Source: Gammaproteobacteria bacterium
GTDB lineage: Bacteria > Pseudomonadota > Gammaproteobacteria > Eutrophobiales > Eutrophobiaceae
NCBI GenBank assembly: GCA_022826885.1
Contig: JAJDUB010000004.1
Location: 1-33,393 of the forward strand
DNA length: 33,393 nucleotides
Direction of reading: 5' to 3'
Below, in pieces: positions 1 to 8,029 of the stretch. The stretch's first letter is position 1. Each line of letters opens with the position of its first letter. Position numbers and translations under genes: made by a program. Below the pieces are notes generated by a model, which was given only the letters and a program-made list of their open reading frames with translations, was not told where the DNA came from and searched no databases.

Positions 1-477
1 GCCGTTCAGTTGCATCAGGGCGGCGCGATGGCGGCGCTTGCCGTTGACGAGAACCAGGGAATGGTGTGAATCCAGGCCGCGCAGGCTGACCGGACGTATA
101 AAGGTCGAGCCATCGGAGATCGGCTGGCGGGTAACGTTAAATGAAGGGACTATGGTATTGATAACATCGACCATATCCGACGAATTGACACTTTCGAGAT
201 CGTCCAGCGTGAACATGTCAACCGGCACTGCAGCATCGCTCGCGGCGCGAGCCGAGGCTCGCGTGCCGATCGTTACGACTTCTTCAATCTCTCCGTGCGC
301 GTATCTTCCCTCATCCTGGGCAATTACCGGGGTGTTCACGACGAACCCGAGGCCAAGCCAAAGAGACAAAAACGGGAACCATTGCGCGGCGCCGATTACC
401 GATGGAACAAACCTTGTTCTGGCCGGTGTCAACTGACGCGTTGACGGGAAATTTCCTGTTGTAATCCTGTTTATCAT
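1..477 (-). CDS. TonB-dependent receptor, N-terminal part (truncated by window edge)
   Basis: The reverse strand stays open for 159 codons from an ATG at 477 to the window edge. The start of the protein has a long basic and hydrophobic leader ending near VIAQ, then an IEEVVTIGTR segment, which resembles the TonB-box/plug entrance of outer-membrane receptors. After it comes a plug-domain pattern: VDMFTLDDLESVNSSDMVDV, then NVTRQPISDGSTFIRP, then SLRGLDSHHSLVLVNGKRRH. The last part is the usual plug signature (LRG...VLVNGKR). The barrel lies outside the window. Such receptors take up siderophores or other large substrates with energy from TonB-ExbBD. It is divergent from the molybdenum hydroxylase operon, so it may import that operon's substrate, but this is inference from position only. 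Confidence 0.9.
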   Translation of the reverse strand, partial: MINRITTGNFPSTRQLTPARTRFVPSVIGAAQWFPFLSLWLGLGFVVNTPVIAQDEGRYAHGEIEEVVTIGTRASARAASDAAVPVDMFTLDDLESVNSSDMVDVINTIVPSFNVTRQPISDGSTFIRPVSLRGLDSHHSLVLVNGKRRHRAALMQLNG

Positions 478-582
478 TCTGTCGTATCAGGCAGGTGCCC
501 GACACTCCTCATAACCATCTTGAAGATAACTATAACGTGTTAAAATGTCGGTGGCAACCTGTAGCTTGCCAGGCAAAAATCC
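478..582. promoter_or_regulatory. Divergent intergenic region (TonB receptor / CoxG)
   Basis: This 105-bp gap must carry the start signals for the leftward receptor and the rightward hydroxylase operon. A weak forward -35/-10 pair can be proposed (ttgaag at 520-525, taaaat at 541-546, only 15 bp apart). I see no convincing operator palindrome. The precise promoter assignment is uncertain. Confidence 0.3.
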
Positions 583-1035
583 ATGAAAGTTGAAAAGATA
601 TTCACTGTGCAGGCGTCCCCGCAAACGGTCTGGGATTTTGCAAAAGACCCGGTAAGGATGGCGCCATGTATTCCCGGTTGCAAGGAAATCAGCGTTGTCG
701 ATGAGACCCGTTACAAGGCCCGCGTGGCCGTCAAGGTGGGCCCCATATCGGCAAAGTTCAACCTGGACCTGGAGATTATCGAGGAAACGCCGCCCGTGGA
801 AATCATTTCCAGAACCCGCGGTGAGGAAGGTACCCGCGCCAGCATATTGACGGCGAACAATATCGTCCGCCTGACGGCAAACGACGATGGCTCCACCGGG
901 GTCTATTGCAGCTCGGAATCTTCCATTACCGGGCGTCTGGGCAAATATGGGGCCGGCATGATGATGAAAAAAGCCGATGCCATCTGGGAAAAGCTGGCCG
1001 AAAACGTCAGCAGGGCAATAGAAGAAACCTCTTGA
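583..1035 (+). CDS. CoxG-like SRPBCC-fold protein
   Basis: This 150-residue protein matches the CoxG/carbon-monoxide-dehydrogenase subunit G family (SRPBCC/START-like fold). It opens with MKVEKIFTVQASPQTVWDFA, followed by a DPVRMAPCIPGCKEI segment; the pattern V-W-x-F-x-x-D-P...C-x-P-G-C is typical of the family. The C-terminus (MMKKADAIWEKLAENV) is the usual terminal helix. Family members are membrane-recruiting or maturation accessories of molybdenum hydroxylases and are not catalytic. It is the first gene of the operon and its TGA is one base before the TTG of the FAD subunit, so the genes are probably translationally coupled. It supports assigning the following three genes as one oxidoreductase. 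Confidence 0.85.
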   Translation: MKVEKIFTVQASPQTVWDFAKDPVRMAPCIPGCKEISVVDETRYKARVAVKVGPISAKFNLDLEIIEETPPVEIISRTRGEEGTRASILTANNIVRLTANDDGSTGVYCSSESSITGRLGKYGAGMMMKKADAIWEKLAENVSRAIEETS

Positions 1036-1036
1036 A

Positions 1037-1891
1037 TTGAAACCGGCGAAATTCAACTATGTTAGGGCCGGGTCCGTGGACCAGGTCCTGGATCTGCTGG
1101 AACAGCCGGCAGGCTTTGTCAAGATTCTCGCGGGCGGGCAAAGCCTGAACCCCACTCTGAACATGCGGCTGTCCGCACCCGACATGCTCATCGACATCAA
1201 CGACCTGGATGAACTCAGGGGGATCAGGGTAGAAGAAGACAGGCTGCACGTCGGCGCCCTGACCCGCCACGCGGAGCTTGAACGCTCCGAACTTGTAGCC
1301 GGGCACGCACCTTTATTGACAAAAGCAATTCAGCATGTGGCCCATGCGGCGGTCCGCAACCGGGGCACGATCGGCGGCAACGTATCGCTGGCTGATCCCG
1401 CATCGGAACTGCCGGCCTGCTGTGTCGCCCTGGATGCCAGTATCACGATACGGAACAAGCAAGGCACACGGGTCGTGCGCGCCCGTGATTATTTCAAAGA
1501 CCTGTATGAAACGGACCTGCAGGAAAACGACCTGATGATTTCGATCTCCTTTCCCCTTGCCGGAGATACGACCGTATGCGCCTTCCGCGAGTTTGTACGG
1601 CGCCGGGGTGATTTCGCTTCAACCGGCCTGGTGGTCAATGCGGAACTTGTGGACGGGGTATTTACTTCCTTCAGTCCGGTATTTTTTGCCGTTGCCAATA
1701 CCCCGGTTCTGGCTGCCGGCGTCGCGCAACTGCTGGTAAACCGCACCATTACCGGGGAAGTCGTTGAGCAGGCAGTCGCTGCCGTTGACCATGACGTTGA
1801 AATAACAGGCGACAGCAACATGAGCGAGGAGATGAAACGGCACCTTGCCGGACATTACCTAAGAGAGGTTATAGGGGAGTTGTATGGATAA
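1037..1891 (+). CDS. Molybdenum hydroxylase FAD-binding (medium) subunit, CoxM-like
   Basis: This 284-residue protein has the two FAD-binding signatures of the medium subunit of xanthine-dehydrogenase-family enzymes: AGGQS at residues 32-36 and TIGGN at 111-115, the latter inside VRNRGTIGGNVSLADPASEL. The C-terminal CO-dehydrogenase flavoprotein domain is present and length is normal. It passes electrons from the iron-sulfur subunit to an external acceptor. The only usable start near the N-terminus is a TTG at 1037, one base after the CoxG stop; the next Met is beyond the first FAD motif, so TTG is likely real and coupled. Its 3' end overlaps the start of the iron-sulfur subunit by 8 bp. Confidence 0.93.
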   Translation: MKPAKFNYVRAGSVDQVLDLLEQPAGFVKILAGGQSLNPTLNMRLSAPDMLIDINDLDELRGIRVEEDRLHVGALTRHAELERSELVAGHAPLLTKAIQHVAHAAVRNRGTIGGNVSLADPASELPACCVALDASITIRNKQGTRVVRARDYFKDLYETDLQENDLMISISFPLAGDTTVCAFREFVRRRGDFASTGLVVNAELVDGVFTSFSPVFFAVANTPVLAAGVAQLLVNRTITGEVVEQAVAAVDHDVEITGDSNMSEEMKRHLAGHYLREVIGELYG

Positions 1892-2369
1892 GGAACCGCG
1901 TATTTCTATTTCGGTGACGGTGAACGGCGCACTGGTAGAGGCCGAGGCGCCGGCGCGGGAAAGCCTGGCGGACTTTCTGCGTCACCGGGTGGGGCTGACC
2001 GGTACCCACGTCGGTTGCGAGCAGGGCATCTGCGGCGCCTGTACGGTCAGGTTTGACGGACGCATCGCCCGTTCCTGCCTGACCCTGGCGGCACAGGCGC
2101 ACGGCCATTCCATCGAAACCATCGAGGGAGTCACGGACAGCGGGGAGATAGCCGACCTGCAGGAAGCATTCCTCAGGCACAACGCCGCACAATGCGGGTT
2201 TTGCACCCCCGGCATGCTGATCACTGCCGCGGAGTTTCTGAACTCCGGTGAAACTGCCAGGAGGGAGTCGATCCGGCAATTCCTTTCGGGCAATTATTGC
2301 CGTTGTACCGGTTACCATGCGATCGTCGATGCGATTGCAGAGATCGCAGGGAAGAAAGCCGATGCCTGA
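1884..2369 (+). CDS. Molybdenum hydroxylase [2Fe-2S] (small) subunit, CoxS-like
   Basis: This 161-residue protein carries both iron-sulfur clusters of the family. The plant-type cluster is seen as C45, C50, C53 and C65 (GCEQGICGAC...SC). The second, helical-domain cluster is C104, C107, C139 and C141 (CGFC...CRC, followed by TGYHAIVDAI). All eight ligands are present, so the subunit should be functional. It links the molybdenum centre to the FAD subunit. It overlaps the FAD subunit gene upstream and the large subunit gene downstream by 8 bp each, the dense packing expected of a stoichiometric complex. Confidence 0.95.
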   Translation: MDKEPRISISVTVNGALVEAEAPARESLADFLRHRVGLTGTHVGCEQGICGACTVRFDGRIARSCLTLAAQAHGHSIETIEGVTDSGEIADLQEAFLRHNAAQCGFCTPGMLITAAEFLNSGETARRESIRQFLSGNYCRCTGYHAIVDAIAEIAGKKADA

Positions 2370-4716
2370 TCCCTTTGTTATCGATCCCGGCCTCGCCAGA
2401 CTGAGCGCCCGCAAATTCGTCCAGGGCCGGGGCCGTTACCTCGACGATATTACGCTCACGGGCATGCTCCACGTCTGTTTTGTCCGCAGCCCTTACGCCC
2501 ATGCAAAAATTGCCGGTATTGATACCTCGGCGGCCCGGGAGGTCGGCGGCGTCAGTCACGTTATTACCGGCCGGGACCTGGCGCCCGTGTGCCGCCCCTG
2601 GACCGCGCAGTTGACCAACCTCGGTGAGATGAAGACCGCGCCGCAATCGGCGCTGCCGGTTGAAACAGTCAAATGGCAGGGTGAACCCGTCGCGGCCGTC
2701 GTGGCAAGCTCCAGGGCAGTTGCCGAGGACGCGGCCGAACTGGTCGAGGTGGATTATGAAGAACTGCCCGCGGTGGTGGACCCCGAGGCAGCGCTGAAAC
2801 CGGATGCGCCACTGGTTCACCCCGACCTGGGCACCAATGTCGCCTGGTCCATCAACATCGATACCGGCGAGGTGGATGCAGCGCTGGCGGGGTCCGACGT
2901 CGTTATCGAGAAAACCTTTTCGGTGGACCGGCAAACGGGAGTCACGCTGGAACCACGCGGCGCTATTGCCGATTATGACCCCGCGAAATGTTACCTGACC
3001 ATACACCTGACCAGCCAGGTTCCCCACATTCAACGTTATATATACGCCAGGCAACTGGGTTTGAATGAAGCTAACGTGCGCATTATCTGCCCGGATATCG
3101 GTGGCGGCTTCGGCTTGAAACTGCACGTTTATTCCGATGAGATCGCCACCGCCGCGATCAGTATGCTGATCCGCCGGCCGGTCAAATTCACAGCCGACCG
3201 GCTGGAATCGTTTGTTTCCGACATACATGCCAGGGGGCACCGGGTCAGTGCGCGCATCGGTGTCAATAACGACGGTAAAATACAGGCGCTTGAGGTGAAT
3301 GACCTGGCCGGCGCCGGGCCGTTCCTGATCCACCCGCGCACCAGCGTGATCGAACCCCTGCTGGTCGCCATCTGTACGCCGCTGGCATACGACCTGAAGC
3401 ATTACCGGGCCGGCGCCTCACTGGTTTACCAGAACAAGGTCAGCACCGGCCAGTACCGCGGCGTAGGCATGCCTGTCGCCAGCCTGGTGGCGGAAGGACT
3501 GGTGGACGCCGCGGCCCGGGCAACCGGCCTCGACAAGGCCGAGATCAGGAAACGCAACCTGTTCAGGGATGACGCTTACCCCGTTACCGGCATTTCCGGC
3601 GAATACCTTGAGTGCCTGTCCCAGCAGGCCTCGCTGGACAAGTTGTTGAAGATGATGGACTACGGCAGGCTGCAGGAGGAACGGGATGCAGGGCGCGATA
3701 AGGGTATCTACAAGGGCATCGGCCTGGCTACCGTGGTAGAGGGCACCTCGCCCAGCCCGGCCCTGTACGCCGCGGGCGGCGCGCCGATAAGCTCCCGTGA
3801 CGCCTGCACCCTGCGCCTGGAGGCCGGCGGCAATATCTCCTGCGCTACGGGTCTGACCGACCAGGGCCAGGGCGGAGAAGCGGTGGTTACCCAGGTGATC
3901 GCCGACGTGATCGGTATACCGTCCAATGAGATCAACATCGTCATGGGCGATACCGCGACCACGCCTTTCGGCGGCGGCACCTGGGCATCCAGGAGCACGG
4001 CGATTGCCGGTGAGGCTTGCCTGCTGGCGGCGACGGAGATGCGGGAGAAAATTCTGGAGGTGGCTGCCGCGATCCATGAACAGCCGGCGGACATCCTTAC
4101 CATCCGGGCCGGCGAAATCTTCAACCTGGAGACGAACGAGAAAGTCTCATCACTTGCAGAGATCGGCAAAACCGTCCATTTCAACACGCATACCCTGCCG
4201 GCGGAATTTGAGCCGGAACTGATCGTCACCCGCCACTACAGCCAGCGCGAACAACTTATGGTCTATGCCAACTGCGCCCTCGGCGTGTCCCTGGAAGTGG
4301 ACGTGAACACCGGGCTGGTAACTCTCCACAAGATATGGGCGGTAGACGATTGCGGCCGCATCATCAACGAGAAACTGGTGGTGGAACAGATGCGGGGCAG
4401 CATCGTCCAGGGCATCGGCTCCAGCCTCTATGAAGAATGTATCTACGACGAGACGGGGCAGCTTTTGAACGGCAACATGTTCGAGTACCTGCTGCCTATG
4501 GCCGGCGAGATGCCCGACATCGAATGCGACCATATCGAAACACCCACTAAAGCTACGCAACTGGGTGCAAAAGGCTGCGGTGAAGCGGGCATCATCGCCG
4601 TCTGCGGCGCTATCATGAATGGAATCAACGATGCGCTGGAACCGTTCGGCGTGGAGGTAAGTTCACAGCCGTTCACGCCGGAGAAGATTCTGAGGGCGCT
4701 GGGGAAAATTGTTTAA
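2362..4716 (+). CDS. Molybdenum hydroxylase large (molybdopterin) subunit, aldehyde-oxidase/form-II CoxL-like
   Basis: This 784-residue catalytic subunit starts at the ATG at 2362, giving MPDPFVIDPGLARLSARKFV and an 8-bp overlap with the small subunit; an in-frame ATG at 2248 would lie deep in that gene and is rejected. Molybdopterin-binding features include GGGFGLKLHVYSDE and the C-terminal KGCGEAG with the probable catalytic glutamate E741. The active-site loop at about residues 364-369 reads QYRGVG. It lacks the AYxCSFR motif with the Cu-binding Cys of true CO dehydrogenase, so this is a hydroxylase of an organic substrate (an aldehyde or N-heterocycle), not form-I CODH. The protein is cytoplasmic and needs Mo cofactor. 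Neighbours point to a catabolic substrate, identity unknown. Confidence 0.93.
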   Translation: MPDPFVIDPGLARLSARKFVQGRGRYLDDITLTGMLHVCFVRSPYAHAKIAGIDTSAAREVGGVSHVITGRDLAPVCRPWTAQLTNLGEMKTAPQSALPVETVKWQGEPVAAVVASSRAVAEDAAELVEVDYEELPAVVDPEAALKPDAPLVHPDLGTNVAWSINIDTGEVDAALAGSDVVIEKTFSVDRQTGVTLEPRGAIADYDPAKCYLTIHLTSQVPHIQRYIYARQLGLNEANVRIICPDIGGGFGLKLHVYSDEIATAAISMLIRRPVKFTADRLESFVSDIHARGHRVSARIGVNNDGKIQALEVNDLAGAGPFLIHPRTSVIEPLLVAICTPLAYDLKHYRAGASLVYQNKVSTGQYRGVGMPVASLVAEGLVDAAARATGLDKAEIRKRNLFRDDAYPVTGISGEYLECLSQQASLDKLLKMMDYGRLQEERDAGRDKGIYKGIGLATVVEGTSPSPALYAAGGAPISSRDACTLRLEAGGNISCATGLTDQGQGGEAVVTQVIADVIGIPSNEINIVMGDTATTPFGGGTWASRSTAIAGEACLLAATEMREKILEVAAAIHEQPADILTIRAGEIFNLETNEKVSSLAEIGKTVHFNTHTLPAEFEPELIVTRHYSQREQLMVYANCALGVSLEVDVNTGLVTLHKIWAVDDCGRIINEKLVVEQMRGSIVQGIGSSLYEECIYDETGQLLNGNMFEYLLPMAGEMPDIECDHIETPTKATQLGAKGCGEAGIIAVCGAIMNGINDALEPFGVEVSSQPFTPEKILRALGKIV

Positions 4717-4727
4717 GAAACCCCTGA

Positions 4728-5876
4728 CTACTCCCTGGATGGTTGCAGCGCTGGTCGTGAGATGAACAGGATCGATGCCAGCATGGTGATGATACCCATC
4801 CATAGCACGGGAACGTAACTGCCCGAAGTTTGCAGCAGTGCAGCGCAGGCCGGTCCGATTGAAGTGCCGACCGCGGCCACCAGGTTGGACAATATCAGCA
4901 GCCTGCCCGTTGTATCCACGTTGGCGATGCACGCCATGATGTACGGCAAGGTAAAATACCAGGCAAAACTGAATAACCCGACGCTGATCACGTAGACAAC
5001 GGTGGAGAAATCCGTCAGTAACAGCGCCATACAGAGGATTGCCAGGCCGGTTCCCAGCACAACCGGAAGGAGGCGGCTGAAACGGGTGGACAGCGCCGCC
5101 GTCGCCATGGAGCCCAGAAAACCGAGGAACAGGCTGGCGGACAACGCATAACCGATAGTCTGGGCTGCAATGCCACTGGCATTACCGATGCGTTCGTAGT
5201 AAGCCCACACGCCCATAATACCAGCCTCGAACAGAAACAGGCCGGCAAACCCCAGTGCAACAAGGATGGGAACGGAACCCGTGGCCTTGACCTCCGGCAT
5301 TTGCTTGATTTCCCCGCTGTCGGGGATAAAGCGAATAAACACCAGCAGCAGCACGTGCATCCCCGCCAGCAGCAGGAATACCGAGCCTATACCGAAATCC
5401 GCGACCAGTCCCGGCAGAAATATCACTCCCACCGAGCCGGCCAGTAATTGCAGGCCGAACCAGTAGCCGAGACTTCGATCCGGGTCCAGGGTTCTGTGGA
5501 TCACGGCCATACACACGGCCAGTTGTATCCCGGCGGCAAATCCGCTCAGAAAGCGAACCAGGAGGAAGAGAGAGAAACCGGTCAGCGAGGAGGTAACCAG
5601 GTTCATCAGGATGACACTGACGGCGGCGAGGTACAGAGCCATACGCCAACTGATCCTTTTCACCCAGATAGCCGCGGGTATCGGGGCCACGGCAAAACCC
5701 GCCAGTTCCGCCGATATGATGTAGCCGCCCTGCTGGCTGCTGAACCCGAGTTGTGTCACGTATCCACCCACCAGCAACGGCGCGATAAAATACACCGCTG
5801 CGCCGCAGGTGCTCAGTAACGACAGGATGGTGAGGACGCTATAGTTTCCGGCCTTGTTATTTTCGGTTCCGGTCAT
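4728..5876 (-). CDS. MFS transporter
   Basis: This 382-residue, very hydrophobic protein has about twelve predicted membrane segments and the layout of the major facilitator superfamily. A loop with basic residues (WVKRISWRMAL) follows TM2, and an RFLSGFAAGIQLAV helix resembles TM4 of sugar/organic-acid carriers. It is convergent with the hydroxylase operon, with 11 bp between the stops and no obvious terminator hairpin. It is divergent from the downstream hydrolase operon. A role in importing or exporting the substrate of the neighbouring enzymes is plausible but rests on location alone. Confidence 0.85.
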   Translation of the reverse strand: MTGTENNKAGNYSVLTILSLLSTCGAAVYFIAPLLVGGYVTQLGFSSQQGGYIISAELAGFAVAPIPAAIWVKRISWRMALYLAAVSVILMNLVTSSLTGFSLFLLVRFLSGFAAGIQLAVCMAVIHRTLDPDRSLGYWFGLQLLAGSVGVIFLPGLVADFGIGSVFLLLAGMHVLLLVFIRFIPDSGEIKQMPEVKATGSVPILVALGFAGLFLFEAGIMGVWAYYERIGNASGIAAQTIGYALSASLFLGFLGSMATAALSTRFSRLLPVVLGTGLAILCMALLLTDFSTVVYVISVGLFSFAWYFTLPYIMACIANVDTTGRLLILSNLVAAVGTSIGPACAALLQTSGSYVPVLWMGIITMLASILFISRPALQPSRE

Positions 5877-5942
5877 GACTTACCGGATATTAACATGGAT
5901 GCACAGGGCAGACAGGCTTATAAGGAATTATTTAATTACTGG

Positions 5943-5962
5943 ATTCCCGCCTGCGCGGGAAT
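5943..5962. repeat. REP-like palindrome
   Basis: The sequence attcccgc-ctgc-gcgggaat forms a perfect 8-bp stem with a 4-base loop and is followed by gacggg. This matches the common proteobacterial extragenic palindrome seen as ggattcccgc...gcgggaatgac. It lies in the divergent gap between the MFS gene and the alpha/beta hydrolase operon. A second, degenerate ggaatgacag follows at about 5978-5987. It could act as a transcript-stabilising hairpin or just be a dispersed repeat. Confidence 0.7.
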
Positions 5963-6045
5963 GACGGGTGGTATCCGGAATGACAGGGGTTGAATAACGG
6001 GGGAAATACTGTTCAGATAGCGGAAGCTTACTAAGGAGACTCAGA

Positions 6046-6900
6046 ATGCGTTGGCAGGATTATCCGCTGGAAGAGCTGCGCCGCCAGTATCTTACCAACC
6101 TGACGCCCGGCATGGGCGACCATGTGCGCCGCTACGAGGAACTCAGCGACGAACTGGTGCGTACCATGCCCGGGAAACTGGATATTGCTTACCGCGATGC
6201 CGCCGGTCCGCGCCAGATGCTGGACATCTTCACACCTGATACGCGCGGCGCGCCCATCCTGGTCTTTATCCACGGCGGTTACTGGTTCTTCAACAGCAAG
6301 GACCCGAGGCGTTTTCCGGCCCGGGAGTTCGTTCCCCGGGGCATTGCCTGGGTTCCCATCAATTACCGTCTGGCGCCGACCGTGCCGATGTCCGGGATCG
6401 TGGCCGACGTGAGAAACGCGGTGAAGTGGCTGTATCGACATGCCGCGGAATACGGCTGTGATCCCGAGCGGATTTACGTGAGCGGCAATTCGGCCGGTGG
6501 CCACCTGACCGCGGAATTGCTCAGCGATGACTGGCCGGAGCAGTACGGCCTGCCCGCGGACGTGGTGAAAGGCGCCTGCGCCATCAGCGGCCTGTACGAA
6601 CTGGAACCGCTGCTGGAATGCGAGCCCAATGAAAAACTGCGGCTGGACCTTGAATCCGCCAGACGCCACAGCCCCATCTATCACCTGTCCGGTCAGGCCA
6701 CACCGTCTATCATCGCCTGCGGCGGAAACGAATCCGCCGAATTTCGTCGCCAGACCGCGGCTTATGCCGATATTCTCGATGAAGCCGGGTATCCGGTCAC
6801 CCACATGGAGGTTGCCGGCCACGACCACTTTTCCATTATCGGTGAACTGGCCAACCCGGAAAGTCCGCTGTTCCGGGCCGTCATCGGGATGATTGTGTAG
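6046..6900 (+). CDS. Alpha/beta hydrolase of HGGYW (arylformamidase/HSL-like) type
   Basis: The 284-residue protein has an oxyanion-hole motif HGGYW at residues 76-80, the nucleophile elbow GNSAGG with Ser149, and a C-terminal AGHDHFSI segment that supplies the catalytic His (about H259 or H261). HGGYW plus this tail is characteristic of the kynurenine-formamidase/BD-FAE branch of the hormone-sensitive-lipase fold. The acid residue is probably a Glu in the GGNESAEF segment. The start is well supported: AAGGAG at 6033-6038, seven bases before ATG. It is first in a forward operon with a monooxygenase, a NicX-like enzyme and RidA, so hydrolysis of an N-formyl or amide intermediate is a reasonable inference. 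A carboxylesterase role cannot be excluded. Confidence 0.82.
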   Translation: MRWQDYPLEELRRQYLTNLTPGMGDHVRRYEELSDELVRTMPGKLDIAYRDAAGPRQMLDIFTPDTRGAPILVFIHGGYWFFNSKDPRRFPAREFVPRGIAWVPINYRLAPTVPMSGIVADVRNAVKWLYRHAAEYGCDPERIYVSGNSAGGHLTAELLSDDWPEQYGLPADVVKGACAISGLYELEPLLECEPNEKLRLDLESARRHSPIYHLSGQATPSIIACGGNESAEFRRQTAAYADILDEAGYPVTHMEVAGHDHFSIIGELANPESPLFRAVIGMIV

Positions 6901-6942
6901 GCCGGCTGGGGTATTATCATGTTCAAAGAATGCCTGACAGTC

Positions 6943-6948
6943 GGGAGA
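6943..6948 (+). promoter_or_regulatory. Ribosome binding site deciding the GTG start at 6954
   Basis: GGGAGA lies five bases before GTG at 6954. The upstream in-frame ATG at 6930 has no such site, and luciferase-like proteins normally begin right at the first beta strand (here VKFSLIL), so GTG 6954 is preferred. Confidence 0.6.
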
Positions 6949-6953
6949 CAAAC

Positions 6954-8015
6954 GTGAAATTCAGCCTGATACTGGTTCCGCAGGTGCTGGACGGGATGCC
7001 GGAACCCTATGAACACATCACCGAGCAGATCTGTTTTGCCGAAGAACTGGGTTTTGACACGGTCTGGCTTACCGAACATCATTTCAGTCCTTACGGAAGG
7101 CCGTCCGTCCCGGCAATAGCCGGTCATGCCCTTGCCAACACTTCCCGGATCAGGATCAGCACCGCCGTCGTCGTATTGCCTTTCCAGCACCCGTTGCGGG
7201 TTGCGGAAGACTGGGCAACGCTTGATCACCTGGGCCGAGGGCGCGTGGACGTGGGTGTGGGACGCGGCAACCAGCCGAAGGAATTCGCCGGTTTCAACCT
7301 GACCCTTCATGAAGCGGAACAGCGCTTCAGCGAAGCGCTGGACATCATCCGCCGGGCCTGGACCGAGGAAAGTTTTTCCTATGACGGCGAGTTCTGGCAG
7401 TTCCCGGAGCTTTCCGTGCTGCCGAAGCCTTATACAAAACCCCATCCGCCCCTGTGGCAGGCGGCAATCAGCGACTACACCGTGAAAAAAATCATAGACC
7501 GGGGTATCAACGGCTTGATCGGTCCGTACCTCTGTCCCCATGAAATCCTGAAATCCTCGTATTTCGATGCCTGGCACAGGATGATAAAGGAAGCCGGGCG
7601 GACCGACCTGCAGATGGCCCACAATGAATTCATCTACGTCGGTGAAAGCGACGCCCAAGTCAAGGCCGACGTGCGGGATCATGTCCTGTGGTACGTCCGT
7701 ACTGCGGCGAAAATCTGGGGTGAACGGGACAGGGCCAAGGTGGCCGAGCAGTTCGCGAATTACACCGAGATACTGGAATACTTCGATAACGTATCCTTTG
7801 ATGAGATTTACGACAAGCTGGGCATATTCGGCACGCCCGACTCGGTGGCCGACAAGATCGACTGGCTGAACAGGGAAGGCGGCCTTGAGCATTTAATCAT
7901 TTTCAGCTGGTTCGGCAGACTGGCGCATGAAAAAGCCATGCGCAGCATGGAACTGTTCGCCCGGGAAGTCATGCCGCGCTTCCGGCAACCCGCTACGCTG
8001 GCGGCAACGGCATGA
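6954..8015 (+). CDS. LLM-class flavin-dependent oxidoreductase (bacterial luciferase-like)
   Basis: About 353 residues starting at GTG 6954 (an ATG at 6930 adds eight residues). The protein shows the LLM TIM-barrel signs: an N-terminal FSLILVPQ strand, TVWLTEHHFSPYG after helix 1, QHPLRVAEDWATLDHLGRGR, the VDVGVGRGNQPKEFAGF phosphate/flavin region, and a KPHPPLWQA segment. Enzymes of this family use reduced FMN (or F420) with oxygen for monooxygenation of small organic compounds, including ring nitrogen compounds (RutA) and sulfonates. There is no signal peptide, so it is cytoplasmic. It overlaps the next frame near the stop (ATGA at 8012-8015) and is 53 bp after the hydrolase gene, so it belongs to the same operon. 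The flavin reductase partner is not visible in this window. Confidence 0.88.
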   Translation: MKFSLILVPQVLDGMPEPYEHITEQICFAEELGFDTVWLTEHHFSPYGRPSVPAIAGHALANTSRIRISTAVVVLPFQHPLRVAEDWATLDHLGRGRVDVGVGRGNQPKEFAGFNLTLHEAEQRFSEALDIIRRAWTEESFSYDGEFWQFPELSVLPKPYTKPHPPLWQAAISDYTVKKIIDRGINGLIGPYLCPHEILKSSYFDAWHRMIKEAGRTDLQMAHNEFIYVGESDAQVKADVRDHVLWYVRTAAKIWGERDRAKVAEQFANYTEILEYFDNVSFDEIYDKLGIFGTPDSVADKIDWLNREGGLEHLIIFSWFGRLAHEKAMRSMELFAREVMPRFRQPATLAATA

Positions 8016-8017
8016 CC

Positions 8018-8023
8018 GGGAGA
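8018..8023 (+). promoter_or_regulatory. Ribosome binding site deciding the ATG start at 8030
   Basis: GGGAGA sits six bases before ATG 8030. The alternative ATG at 8012 overlaps the previous stop codon but has no Shine-Dalgarno sequence ahead of it. Confidence 0.55.
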
Positions 8024-8029
8024 ACCGTT

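Noticed and set aside
38..436. Forward open frame at the left edge
   Set aside because: It is the shadow of the reverse-strand TonB receptor, whose plug motifs are clear.
2248..2361. Earlier in-frame start for the large hydroxylase subunit
   Set aside because: It would overlap the iron-sulfur subunit by over 100 bp; ATG 2362 gives the normal N-terminus.
2221..3402. Open frame of nearly 400 codons on the reverse strand inside the large hydroxylase subunit
   Set aside because: No domain, composition biased to His/Gln/Arg as in antisense shadows; the forward gene is certain.
2362..4716. True carbon monoxide dehydrogenase
   Set aside because: The Cu-binding Cys loop of form-I CODH is missing.
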